Shown: positions 1 through 8,220 of the stretch, piece by piece
Position numbering within the stretch: position 1 is the first letter of the stretch
Layout of the letters: every line of letters starts with the position of its first letter
NCBI RefSeq assembly: GCF_002102345.1
Contig: NZ_LQPP01000033.1
Location: forward strand, 62,001-126,000
Direction of reading: 5' to 3'
DNA from: Mycolicibacterium peregrinum
GTDB lineage: Bacteria > Actinomycetota > Actinomycetes > Mycobacteriales > Mycobacteriaceae
DNA: 64,000 nucleotides
Notes under the pieces: model-generated
What the model saw: only the letters and a program-made list of their open reading frames with translations
Databases searched by the model: none
What the model was told of the DNA's origin: nothing
Translations under genes and position numbers: made by a program

Positions 1-175
1 GTCGGACACCACCGAACTGACGCCGACGACCCCACTGAAGCCCGGCTCCAACACCATTTCGGTGAACAAGGCACAATCCACCTCCTACGTGCTGGTGTGG
101 ATCTCGACGCTGGGCACCGTGGACGGCAAGAGCCGCACCGACATCTCCGAGATCACCCTCAAAGCGGCCTCCTGA
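1..175 (+). CDS. murJ: C-terminal end of MurJ/MviN-family protein (partial)
   Basis: An open frame enters from the left edge and stops with TGA at 173-175, giving about 57 residues. They read as a beta-rich extracytoplasmic tail with no membrane segment. In mycobacteria the gene directly upstream of sigM is the large MurJ (lipid II flippase) carrying a pseudokinase domain and a C-terminal extracellular domain, and position and strand match that. The identification rests mainly on synteny because only the last residues are visible. Confidence 0.6.
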   Translation, partial: SDTTELTPTTPLKPGSNTISVNKAQSTSYVLVWISTLGTVDGKSRTDISEITLKAAS

Positions 176-274
176 GGCGTTGTCCCCAGGCCCGATGGCG
201 TCTTGACCTGGTGTGACGCCGTTCCGGGCAAACAAGTGTCCGGGCGGCTCCCGGACAGCGTTTAAGTTCAGCGT

Positions 275-928
275 GTGGGAAGGTTCGGGGGGACCGGCAA
301 GCCGGCGACGACGCAGCCGCGGAGGCATGGCACCGCCTCGCGTACTGATGCCGAACTGCTGGACGCCCACGTCGCCGGGGATCGCTACGCATTCGAGGAA
401 CTCGTCCACCGGCACCACGGTCAGCTGCGCCGGCTGGCGTTTCTGACCAGCCATCACCACGAAGACGCCGACGACGCCGTGCAGGATGCGTTGTTGTCGG
501 CCCATCGCACGGCCGCGTCGTTCCGCCACGATTCGGCGGTCAGCAGCTGGCTGTACCGAATCGTGGTGAATGCCTGCCTGGACCGGGTCCGCCGGTCACG
601 CCACCAGCCCACCTCGTCCGAACACGAGCTCGACCACCTCCTACACCTGCGCGACCCGGCCGGCGATCCAGCGCCCCGGGTCGCCACCGCGATAGTGGTG
701 GAGCGGGCACTCATGCAGCTACCGCTCGAGCAGCGCGCCGCCGTGGTGGCCGTCGACATGCAGGGCTATTCGGTGGCCGAGACCGCCCTGCTCCTCGGGG
801 TCGCAGAGGGCACCGTGAAGAGCCGGTGCTCGCGCGCCAGGCAGAAGCTCGCAGGCCTGCTCCAGTACTTTGAAGGCGATGAACGGCAGCACACCCCCAG
901 TGCCGTCGGACGGCCCGATTCCTGCTGA
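275..928 (+). CDS. sigM: ECF RNA polymerase sigma factor SigM
   Basis: A 217-residue group IV sigma factor. Region 2 lies at about residues 35-105 with the DADDAVQDALLSAH core (64-77). Region 4 lies at about 143-195 with the helix-turn-helix around 166-188 (VAETALLLGVAEGTVKSR). These segments closely resemble mycobacterial SigM. The start used is GTG 275; an N-terminal extension of about 24 residues precedes the conserved part, so a slightly later start is possible. The reading frame overlaps the start of the next gene, the usual sigma/anti-sigma arrangement, so the two are probably co-transcribed and SigM is held inactive by its neighbour. In mycobacteria SigM influences ESX-related and envelope genes. 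Confidence 0.93.
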   Translation: MGRFGGTGKPATTQPRRHGTASRTDAELLDAHVAGDRYAFEELVHRHHGQLRRLAFLTSHHHEDADDAVQDALLSAHRTAASFRHDSAVSSWLYRIVVNACLDRVRRSRHQPTSSEHELDHLLHLRDPAGDPAPRVATAIVVERALMQLPLEQRAAVVAVDMQGYSVAETALLLGVAEGTVKSRCSRARQKLAGLLQYFEGDERQHTPSAVGRPDSC

Positions 929-1631
929 GCTGCTCGCCGATCTGCAGGCCGGGTTGCTCGACGATGACACGGCCGCGCAGCTTCGCCGACGGGTACGCAC
1001 CGACCCGATCGCCGGACCGGACGCCAGGAACACCCTGGCGGCCCTCGATCGGGTGCGTCGTGATCTGGCCCAGCTCGGCCAGGACCCCTCCACAGCTCCC
1101 CCGGTGCCTGCCGAGGTGAGTGAGCGGCTGTCCGAAGTACTGCGGGCCGAGCCAGCCCCGCCGGCACCGCCCGGACGACGCTGGAAGTCGATCGCCGCCG
1201 TCACCGGGGCGTGCGCGGCCGTGGCCGCCGCAGTGGTGGGCGGGATGGTGCTGATACGCCCGGCGGGGCAGGCCCCTTCGACACTGACCAGCTTCGGCCG
1301 GATCACCGTTTCACCGCCGCGTGACGGGATCGGTCTGACCGAAACCCAGATCCAGGGGCTGCTGACGGTTCCGCCCGATCTGGGACCGCTGAGCGACCCA
1401 CAACGCCGCAATGCGTGCCTGTCCGCGCTGGGCTACCCCGCCGGCGTCCCGGTGCTCGGCGCTCGCCCGATGGACGTGGCCGGTCGCCACGGAGTGCTGG
1501 TGTTGATGCCGCCGACTGCCGCAACCGACCCGAATTCCGTCGTCGGGGTCGTGGTCCCCGCGGACTGCGACGCCACTCATGCCAGATCGCTGGCAGACAC
1601 CGTGGTCAAATACCCGGTGAAACGTCCGTAG
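879..1631 (+). CDS. rsmA: Anti-sigma-M factor RsmA-like membrane protein
   Basis: About 250 residues with a cytoplasmic N-terminal part (1-100), one hydrophobic segment at about 105-127 rich in Ala/Val, and a periplasmic C-terminal domain. This topology, and the overlap with the end of sigM, fits the anti-SigM protein of mycobacteria. The N-terminal part is expected to bind SigM. ATG 879 is chosen over the in-frame TTG 870; a purine-rich GAAGG sits very close upstream, so the start is not firmly fixed. No clear HxxxCxxC zinc motif is visible, so redox sensing of the ZAS type is not suggested. Confidence 0.82.
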   Translation: MNGSTPPVPSDGPIPAELLADLQAGLLDDDTAAQLRRRVRTDPIAGPDARNTLAALDRVRRDLAQLGQDPSTAPPVPAEVSERLSEVLRAEPAPPAPPGRRWKSIAAVTGACAAVAAAVVGGMVLIRPAGQAPSTLTSFGRITVSPPRDGIGLTETQIQGLLTVPPDLGPLSDPQRRNACLSALGYPAGVPVLGARPMDVAGRHGVLVLMPPTAATDPNSVVGVVVPADCDATHARSLADTVVKYPVKRP

Positions 1632-1650
1632 TGTGTCCTGCGAGCCAGGT

Positions 1651-1678
1651 GGGAACACATCCGGCCTAGGCTGACGTT
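1651..1678 (+). promoter_or_regulatory. SigH-type ECF promoter of trxB-trxA
   Basis: GGGAACA at 1651-1657 and CGTT at 1675-1678 are separated by 17 bases. This matches the mycobacterial SigH consensus (GGAAYA, 17-18 bases, GTT). It lies 34 bases before the trxB ATG, leaving room for a short leader. In M. tuberculosis the thioredoxin reductase/thioredoxin pair is a known SigH target under oxidative and heat stress. Confidence 0.75.
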
Positions 1679-1711
1679 GCAACCCGTGCCGAGTACGGCA
1701 GAAAGGCCTAC

Positions 1712-2647
1712 ATGTCCTCCTCAGCGACGGTCCACGACGTCATCATCATCGGTTCCGGCCCCGCCGGATATACCGCAGCCATCTACGCTGCCCGCGCCCA
1801 GCTCAAGCCGCTGGTGTTCGAGGGAACGCAGTTCGGCGGCGCGCTGATGACCACCACCGAGGTGGAGAACTACCCCGGGTTCCGTGAGGGCATCACCGGC
1901 CCCGAGCTGATGGACGAGATGCGTGAGCAGGCTCTGCGCTTCGGTGCGGATCTCCGTATGGAGGACGTCGACGCCGTGGACCTCACCGGTCCCGTGAAGT
2001 CCGTCACCGTCGGCGACGAGACCCACCAGGCGCGATCGGTGATCCTGGCCATGGGTGCCGCGGCGCGTCACCTCGGCGTGCCCGGAGAGGAAGCCCTGAC
2101 CGGCATGGGTGTGAGCACCTGCGCCACCTGCGACGGCTTCTTCTTCCGCGACGAAGACATCATCGTGGTCGGCGGCGGCGATTCGGCGATGGAAGAGGCG
2201 ACGTTCCTCACCCGCTTCGCGCGTTCGGTCACCCTGATCCACCGCCGTGACGAGTTCCGTGCCTCCAAGATCATGCTGGAACGCGCCAGGGCCAACGAGA
2301 AGATCACCTTCCTGACCAACACCGAGATCACCCAGATCGAGGGCGATCCCAAGGTCACCGGCGTGCGCCTGCGCGACACCGTCACGGGCGAGGAATCCAA
2401 GCTCCAGGTCACCGGAGTGTTCGTCGCGATCGGTCACGACCCGCGCTCGGAGCTCGTGCGCGGCCAGATCGATCTCGACGACGAGGGCTACGTGAAGGTC
2501 GTCGGCCGCACCACCGCGACCACGCTCGACGGGGTGTTCGCCGCCGGCGATCTCGTCGACCACACCTATCGCCAGGCCATCACCGCCGCGGGCAGCGGCT
2601 GTTCGGCTGCCATCGACACCGAGCGCTGGCTCGCCGACAACGACTGA
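1712..2647 (+). CDS. trxB: Thioredoxin-disulfide reductase
   Basis: A 311-residue flavoprotein that reduces thioredoxin with NADPH in the cytoplasm. Visible motifs: FAD-binding GSGPAG at 14-19, redox-active CATC at 137-140, NADPH-binding GGGDSA at 154-159, and the C-terminal FAD motif around FAAGDLVD. Length is normal for low-molecular-weight TrxB. The start is ATG 1712. trxA follows after 34 bases, forming a two-gene operon. A SigH-type promoter upstream implies induction by thiol-oxidative stress. Confidence 0.97.
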   Translation: MSSSATVHDVIIIGSGPAGYTAAIYAARAQLKPLVFEGTQFGGALMTTTEVENYPGFREGITGPELMDEMREQALRFGADLRMEDVDAVDLTGPVKSVTVGDETHQARSVILAMGAAARHLGVPGEEALTGMGVSTCATCDGFFFRDEDIIVVGGGDSAMEEATFLTRFARSVTLIHRRDEFRASKIMLERARANEKITFLTNTEITQIEGDPKVTGVRLRDTVTGEESKLQVTGVFVAIGHDPRSELVRGQIDLDDEGYVKVVGRTTATTLDGVFAAGDLVDHTYRQAITAAGSGCSAAIDTERWLADND

Positions 2648-2681
2648 CCCCCAATAGATTTCGACCCGACAGGAGAGCTCC

Positions 2682-3014
2682 ATGAGTGCGGACAGCGCAA
2701 CAGTAACGGTCACCGACGATTCGTTTTCCAACGACGTCTTGACCAGCAGCACACCGGTACTGGTTGATTTCTGGGCCACCTGGTGCGGCCCGTGCAAGAT
2801 GGTGGCCCCGGTGCTCGAGGAGATCGCGAGCGAGAAGGCCGGCGAGTTGCGGGTCGCCAAGATCGACGTGGATGCCAACCCGGCCACCGCGCGTGACTTC
2901 CAGGTGGTGTCCATCCCGACGCTGATCCTGTTCAAGGATGGCGCACCGGTGAAGCGCATCGTCGGTGCCAAGGGCAAGGCCGCGCTGCTGCGGGAACTTG
3001 CCGACGCACTCTGA
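2682..3014 (+). CDS. trxA: Thioredoxin
   Basis: A 110-residue classical thioredoxin with the active site WCGPCK at residues 34-39 and the cis-proline segment VVSIPTLILF. It receives electrons from the reductase encoded just upstream and reduces protein disulfides. An AGGAG ribosome-binding site sits just before ATG 2682. Mycobacterial orthologues are usually called TrxC or Trx1. It is co-transcribed with trxB. Confidence 0.96.
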   Translation: MSADSATVTVTDDSFSNDVLTSSTPVLVDFWATWCGPCKMVAPVLEEIASEKAGELRVAKIDVDANPATARDFQVVSIPTLILFKDGAPVKRIVGAKGKAALLRELADAL

Positions 3015-3134
3015 GTTCACTCACACCCCACACACCCCGGATACGCCTGGCGTTTTCCGGATTGTGGCCGAAATCTGAGACAATGCTGGCTAGCTAGCCT
3101 GGCAGATCGCCGGAAACCAGCATGGAGGGGCCGA

Positions 3135-4325
3135 ATGTCGAGTCTGCGTCGCGGTGACCGTGGCGGAGCAGTCACCGAGATCCGGGCCGCCTTGGCCGCG
3201 TTAGGTCTGATCGACAACCCTGACGCCGACCTGAGCACCGGCAGACATGTTGCGCTCGACGCATTCGATGACGAGCTCGACAGCGCGGTCAGGGCATTTC
3301 AGCAGCACCGGGGCCTGTTGGTGGACGGCATCGTCGGGGAGGCCACCTATCGCGCCCTGCGTGAGGCCTCCTACCGGCTCGGAGCCCGCACCCTGACCCA
3401 CCAGTTCGGTGCACCCATGTACGGCGACGACGTGGCGACCCTGCAGGCCCGCCTGCAGGACCTCGGCTTCTATACCGGCATGGTCGACGGGCATTTCGGC
3501 CTGCAGACCCACAACGCGTTGTCGTCCTACCAGCGTGAGTACGGGCTGTACCCCGACGGCATCTGTGGCCCGGAAACGTTGCGCTCGTTGTACTTCCTGG
3601 GTTCGCGGGTGACCGGCGGCTCTCCGCACGCGATCCGGGAAGAAGAGTTGGTACGGCGCTCGGGTCCGCAGCTCTCAGGTAAGCACGTCATCATCGACCC
3701 GGGCCGCGGCGGATCCGATCACGGGATGATCATGAACGGGCCGGACGGCCCGATCAGCGAAGCAGACATACTGTGGGACTTGGCAAGTCGGCTCGAGGGC
3801 CGGATGACGGCGATCGGCATGGAGACGTTCATCTCACGTCCGGCCAACCGAAGCCCGCTGGATTCCGAACGCGCCGCCACCGCCAACCGTGTCGGTGCGG
3901 ATCTGATGATCAGCCTGCGCTGTGAGAGTCAGCGCTCCCCCTCGGCCAACGGCGTGGCCTCGTTCCACTTCGGGAATTCCCATGGGTCGGTCTCGACCAT
4001 CGGCCGTAACCTCGCCGACTTCATTCAGCGGGAAGTAGTGGCCCGCACCGGATTACGTGACTGCCGGTCGCACGGCCGCACCTGGGATCTGCTGCGCTTG
4101 ACGCGGATGCCCACCGTCGAGGTGGATATCGGCTACATCACCAATCCCCACGATCGCGGTCTGCTGCTGTCCACCCAGACCCGCGACGCGATCGCCGAGG
4201 GCATCCTCGCGGCGGTCAAGCGACTGTATCTGTTGGGCAAGAACGACCGGCCCACAGGGACATTCACCTTCGCCGAGTTGTTGGCGCATGAGCTTTCGGT
4301 CGAACAGGCGAGCCGCGGCGCGTGA
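3135..4325 (+). CDS. cwlM: CwlM, peptidoglycan synthesis regulator (amidase_3 fold)
   Basis: A 396-residue protein without a signal peptide. Two peptidoglycan-binding (PG_binding_1) repeats lie at about 5-75 and 90-152, followed by an amidase_3 domain at about 183-365. Two expected zinc histidines are replaced by arginine: DPGRGG has Arg191 and ISLRCE has Arg262, while Glu209 and Glu329 remain. This fits the established view that mycobacterial CwlM is a cytoplasmic essential activator of MurA phosphorylated by PknB, rather than a hydrolase. A Thr-rich tail (Thr374, Thr376, Thr378) lies where orthologues are phosphorylated. It follows trxA by 120 bases. ATG 3135 has a GGAGG site upstream. Confidence 0.93.
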   Translation: MSSLRRGDRGGAVTEIRAALAALGLIDNPDADLSTGRHVALDAFDDELDSAVRAFQQHRGLLVDGIVGEATYRALREASYRLGARTLTHQFGAPMYGDDVATLQARLQDLGFYTGMVDGHFGLQTHNALSSYQREYGLYPDGICGPETLRSLYFLGSRVTGGSPHAIREEELVRRSGPQLSGKHVIIDPGRGGSDHGMIMNGPDGPISEADILWDLASRLEGRMTAIGMETFISRPANRSPLDSERAATANRVGADLMISLRCESQRSPSANGVASFHFGNSHGSVSTIGRNLADFIQREVVARTGLRDCRSHGRTWDLLRLTRMPTVEVDIGYITNPHDRGLLLSTQTRDAIAEGILAAVKRLYLLGKNDRPTGTFTFAELLAHELSVEQASRGA

Positions 4326-4556
4326 GCGCCAATTCAGCCCCTGCAACCGACCACCCGGCCATGCGATGGTCGTTTCGTCATGTGACACCACATTTCTGGT
4401 GAATCTGCGTGGTCGATCGGCCGCTCGATTTTCGGAAGACCGCCAGTCGACGACGAGTGCGCCGCGAGCGGCAGCGAGCCCGGTGTACGCGCTTCGTCAT
4501 CTCGCGATGGGTCAGCACCTCTCGACGTCCTGGCCGCGGCGTGCTTACCTGAAAAG

Positions 4557-4988
4557 ATGGCCCGGCATTACCGCTACACCGACAGCCGCGAAGTTGCCGT
4601 CCACCCCCTTGTGGCCTGGGAAGTGCTTACCGATCACGACCGGATGTCCGAGTGGATGCCTGCGCGCAAGGTGATCCTTGAGGCGGCCGGCAGTCCCGAT
4701 CGAGACGGGGTGGGCGCCGTCCGTGCCATTCATTCGTTCGGAACGGTTATCCGCGAACGGATTACGACGTTCGACGCGCCGACAACCCTGCGATACGAAC
4801 TGATCTCCGGGCTGCCGTTCCGCGATTACACCGGCCAGATCACCGTCGAGCCCCGTGCCGGTGGAAGCCGGATCTCAACGGAGATCAGCTTCTCCACCGT
4901 TATTCCTGGCAGCCAGCTCCTCGTCGCGATCGTGATCCGCGTTGCCAGCGCTCGAGCTGCCCGTGCCGCCGACCGCCGAGCTTCCTGA
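4557..4988 (+). CDS. SRPBCC (START-like) family protein
   Basis: A 143-residue protein beginning with the usual SRPBCC pattern: a beta strand, then VAWEVLTDHDRMSEWMPARK, where a helix pair with Asp/Trp residues closes the hydrophobic cavity. A later strand reads ELISGLPFRDYTGQITVEP. Such proteins bind small hydrophobic ligands or act as polyketide cyclase-like enzymes; no specific ligand can be inferred. The Ala/Arg-rich last 15 residues are unusual for the fold's C-terminal helix. It converges with the next gene, whose end is 30 bases away. Confidence 0.72.
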   Translation: MARHYRYTDSREVAVHPLVAWEVLTDHDRMSEWMPARKVILEAAGSPDRDGVGAVRAIHSFGTVIRERITTFDAPTTLRYELISGLPFRDYTGQITVEPRAGGSRISTEISFSTVIPGSQLLVAIVIRVASARAARAADRRAS

Positions 4989-5017
4989 GGCCGCCGGCAC
5001 GGTCTCCGGTTGGCGGT

Positions 5018-5899
5018 CTACGTCAGACCGTCGTGTCGGACAACACTTTTCGCCCCGATCCCGGCTCCGGACATCCCGGCACCGATCGGCAGCTCGATCC
5101 GCGCGTTCTCCAAGAGGCGCTCGAGGGCGGCTTCCACTTCAGCCTTCCAGCCGAGTCCCTTGTCCAGTTCCAGACGCAGCCGCGGGAAGTACGGGTGCGG
5201 CGCGACCACTGTGAAACCGACGTCTTCGAGAAAATCGGATGTCAGCATGCAGTCTTCGACCGAACAGTCCCCCAGCACCGCCACTACCGGAGAAAGCTCA
5301 TCGGGAAGCTTGCCGCCGTCGGCCAATTCGCTCACGGCCGAGGTATAACCGAATGCTTCCAGAGCCCGAACGCCGCGTCGCACCAAATCATTGACCACGG
5401 CGGCCAACAGACTCTGCGACAACAGCCCACGGTCTTCGGCACACTCAACACCGATCGCCGTCAACAAGATCGCGTCCGCGCTGACGGGAGCGGTCGGGAA
5501 AAGCCGAGCCCGCGGCACGGCACCGGGGGGTGCATAGAACGCGAAGCCCAGACATGGATCGTCCACGACAGCCGGAGCCGTCCAGTCCTCACCCTCCGGC
5601 CCCACCAGGTCTGCTGCGTCGGCGGGTACCACCAAGTCGAACGCGGTTGCGGAGCCGGCTTCTGACCCAGCAGCTGGATCCTGGTCGGGTACGTCCGTGC
5701 GAGCCGTCACGGCCAGTTGGCCGCATGATCCCCACTCGAGCATGACCATCGAAAGCCACGCTTCTTTTTCGAATTCGGGATCGGTCAGGTGGTCGTCACC
5801 GATGGTGGACGGATCAACTTCCCAGAACACACAGCGCCGCGCATGCTTGGGCAGCTGCTCGAAGCCCTCGAGCCGAAGCGGCGTTATTCGTGCTGTCAC
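5018..5899 (-). CDS. Conserved actinobacterial protein, GNAT-like (Rv3916c family)
   Basis: A 293-residue protein, soluble by appearance, with no signal peptide or membrane segment. The middle contains a GNAT-like pattern: a strand LGFAFYAPP, a strand DAILLTAIGVECAEDRGLLSQ, then a helix AVVNDLVRRGVRALEAFGYT. The end has EDVGFTVVAPHPYFPRLRLELD. Position near parB and the general sequence match the mycobacterial Rv3916c family. Function is unknown; an acetyltransferase role is an inference from fold-like features only. It may be transcribed together with parB-parA, which lie upstream on the same strand 222 bases away. Confidence 0.7.
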   Translation of the reverse strand: MTARITPLRLEGFEQLPKHARRCVFWEVDPSTIGDDHLTDPEFEKEAWLSMVMLEWGSCGQLAVTARTDVPDQDPAAGSEAGSATAFDLVVPADAADLVGPEGEDWTAPAVVDDPCLGFAFYAPPGAVPRARLFPTAPVSADAILLTAIGVECAEDRGLLSQSLLAAVVNDLVRRGVRALEAFGYTSAVSELADGGKLPDELSPVVAVLGDCSVEDCMLTSDFLEDVGFTVVAPHPYFPRLRLELDKGLGWKAEVEAALERLLENARIELPIGAGMSGAGIGAKSVVRHDGLT

Positions 5900-6121
5900 T
5901 GAGGTCCCTGGCTTTCACACTGTGTGCGTGGCTGCCCCTCAAGGATAGGAGAGTCGGCCGGAGTCGGACCACTGCGCCCTGAAAATGTCATCGAGTTCCG
6001 CCTCCGAGGTGAAATGCTATGCCGCACAGAAGCTTTGCGCTATGTGGCGCTCGCGACTGCAGGCTCTGATCACTGATGTGTCACAGTGACGGAACAACCC
6101 GGTGTCGTTGGTCGTGGGTTC

Positions 6122-7156
6122 TCAGTGGTCTTCGGCGCTCATAATTTCGACAATCCGCTGGAGGTCATCCACGGATCCGAACTCGACCACAATCTTGCCT
6201 TTTCGTTTGCCAAGGCTCACGGTGACCCGGGTGTCGAACGCTGACGAGAGACGCTCAGCAACGTCCTGCAGGCCCGGCATCTGGATCGGCTTGCGCCGCG
6301 GCGCCGGCGGCGCGGTGTTGCCGTCGCGGTTGGCCAGCGTCACGGCCTCCTCGGTGGCGCGCACCGACATGCCCTCGGCGATGATGCGAGCGGCCAACTC
6401 TTCCTGCTTCTCCGCTCCCCCTTCCAGGGCGAGCAGCGCACGTGCGTGTCCCGCGGACAGCACGCCGGCCGCGACGCGACGCTGCACGGCGATCGGCAGG
6501 CGCAGCAGACGGATCATGTTGGAGATCAGTGGCCGTGAGCGACCGATCCGCGCGGCCAGTTCATCGTGGGTGACTTCGAATTCGTCGAGCAGCTGTTGGT
6601 AGGCGGCGGCCTCTTCCAACGGGTTGAGCTGTACCCGGTGGATGTTCTCCAGCAGCGCGTCACGCAGCATGCTGTCGTCACCGGTCTCACGGACGATCGC
6701 CGGGATGGCTTCCAGTCCGGCTTGCTGGGCGGCCCGCCAGCGCCGCTCCCCCATCACCAACTGGTAGCGGGATTCGCCGTTCTCCTCGACCGCGCGGACG
6801 ACGATCGGCTGCATCAATCCGAACTCGCGGATGGAGTGCACCAGCTCGCTCAGCGCCTCCTCGTCGAACACCTGGCGGGGCTGACGCGGGTTCGGCTGGA
6901 TCAGGCTGGGATCGATCTCCCGGTAGGTAGCACCCACGTCGCTGGCGAGGATCGGGTCTGACCCGTCGTGCGCAGAGGATGCCGGAGGCGTCGTCCCCAC
7001 GTCGCTCGAACCGGACGACGGACCGAGCAGAACGTCGGCTGCCGTTGCGCCGATCTTGGGGCTCAGGACGTCGGTACCGTCCTCAGCGGGACCGGTCGGA
7101 ATGAGGGCTGCCAGTCCCCTGCCCAAGCCACTCCGCTTCCGTGCCGGCTGATTCAT
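6122..7156 (-). CDS. parB: Chromosome partitioning protein ParB
   Basis: A 344-residue ParB/Spo0J. The N-terminal nuclease-like CTP-binding domain includes NPRQPRQVFDEEALSELV and the GERRWRAAQ box. The central helix-turn-helix is THDELAARIGRSRPLISNMI and there is a C-terminal dimerisation segment. The N-terminus carries the actinobacterial RKSGLGRGLAALIP motif that contacts ParA. It loads on the parS sites at 8138-8166 and 8918-8931 and slides to form the segregation complex. It lies 71 bases downstream of parA on the same strand. Confidence 0.97.
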   Translation of the reverse strand: MNQPARKRSGLGRGLAALIPTGPAEDGTDVLSPKIGATAADVLLGPSSGSSDVGTTPPASSAHDGSDPILASDVGATYREIDPSLIQPNPRQPRQVFDEEALSELVHSIREFGLMQPIVVRAVEENGESRYQLVMGERRWRAAQQAGLEAIPAIVRETGDDSMLRDALLENIHRVQLNPLEEAAAYQQLLDEFEVTHDELAARIGRSRPLISNMIRLLRLPIAVQRRVAAGVLSAGHARALLALEGGAEKQEELAARIIAEGMSVRATEEAVTLANRDGNTAPPAPRRKPIQMPGLQDVAERLSSAFDTRVTVSLGKRKGKIVVEFGSVDDLQRIVEIMSAEDH

Positions 7157-7227
7157 GGTCGTCTCCTGCTCATCGTGCCGTCCGCTGTCTGTCTACTGGC
7201 TGTTGGTCACTTGCGTGGCGCCGGCGC

Positions 7228-8220
7228 CTACTGGGCGCGGGGCGGTGCTCCGCGCTCGGCGATCTCGCGGCTCGCGTCGAGGTAGCTCAACGCACCGCGC
7301 GAACCCGGATCGTAATCGAGAATCGTCATCCCGTAGCCCGGGGCCTCCGACACCTTCACGCTCCGCGGGATGACTGTGCGCAGCACCTTGTCGCCGAAGT
7401 GCTCCCGCACATCCTCGGCCACCTGATCCGCCAGCTTGGTCCGCCCGTCGTACATCGTCAGTATCACGGTGGACACCGACAGCTCGGGGTTGAGGTGCGC
7501 CTTCACCATCTCGATGTTGCGCAGCAGTTGCCCCACCCCTTCCAGTGCGTAGTACTCACACTGGATCGGGATGAGCACCTCGGGGGCCGCCACCAACGCG
7601 TTGATGGTCAGCAGTCCGAGAGACGGCGGGCAGTCGATGAACACGTAGTCGAAGTTGTGGTTGGCCAGAGCGGCGAGCGCCGACCGCAGCCGCCCCTCAC
7701 GAGCCACCATGCTGACCAACTCGATCTCCGCGCCGGCCAGATCGATCGTCGCGGGAATGCAGAACAACCGGTCGCTGTGCGGGCTCTGCTGCAGGGCCTC
7801 CTCCACTGGAATGTCTCCGATGAGGACCTCATAGGACGACGGGGTTCCGGGGCGATGTTCGATGCCCAACGCGGTGCTGGCGTTGCCCTGGGGGTCGAGG
7901 TCGATCACCAACGTACGCAACCCCTGCAGCGCGAGCGCGGCCGCGACGTTCACCGCGGTCGTCGTCTTTCCGACTCCGCCCTTCTGATTCGCGATCGTGA
8001 ACACGCGTTGGCGCGACGGCCGGGGAAGCTGTCCGTGCGAGGTGTGGAGCACACGGGTCGCCTGCTCCGCCTCTGCCGCTATCGGAGTGTCCATGCTGGC
8101 GTCCGTGGACCACGCGGTGCCGCCACGGTTGTTCCATGTTTCACGTGAAACGGTTTCACGTGAAACGGCGGGCGTAGCACCCGCGCCAGCGGCTGCTTGC
8201 CGATCAGAACCCATCCTCAT
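7228..8220 (-). CDS. parA: Chromosome partitioning ATPase ParA
   Basis: A 330-residue deviant-Walker ATPase. KGGVGKTTTAVNVA is the P-loop, LVIDLDPQGNAS the A-prime box, and IDCPPSLGLLTINAL the switch segment. The start is set at ATG 8220 because it forms an ATGA overlap with the rsmG stop; the frame is open further upstream but would run 120 bases into rsmG. The variable N-terminus is partly encoded by two parS sites, giving the repeated peptide VSRETVSRET. It works with ParB to segregate origins and interacts with polar Wag31 in mycobacteria. Confidence 0.94.
   Translation of the reverse strand: MRMGSDRQAAAGAGATPAVSRETVSRETWNNRGGTAWSTDASMDTPIAAEAEQATRVLHTSHGQLPRPSRQRVFTIANQKGGVGKTTTAVNVAAALALQGLRTLVIDLDPQGNASTALGIEHRPGTPSSYEVLIGDIPVEEALQQSPHSDRLFCIPATIDLAGAEIELVSMVAREGRLRSALAALANHNFDYVFIDCPPSLGLLTINALVAAPEVLIPIQCEYYALEGVGQLLRNIEMVKAHLNPELSVSTVILTMYDGRTKLADQVAEDVREHFGDKVLRTVIPRSVKVSEAPGYGMTILDYDPGSRGALSYLDASREIAERGAPPRAQ
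8138..8151. promoter_or_regulatory. parS site 1
   Basis: A perfect 14-base parS palindrome, GTTTCACGTGAAAC. It lies inside the 5' part of parA and is the ParB loading site for origin segregation. It is separated by one base from the next site. Confidence 0.93.
8153..8166. promoter_or_regulatory. parS site 2
   Basis: A second perfect copy, GTTTCACGTGAAAC, one base after the first. The pair is read in parA as the tandem VSRET peptide. Confidence 0.93.

Noticed and set aside
4940..4988. Frameshift in the C-terminus of the SRPBCC protein
   Set aside because: The tail is odd but the gene stops cleanly before the convergent neighbour; no alternative frame continues the fold convincingly.
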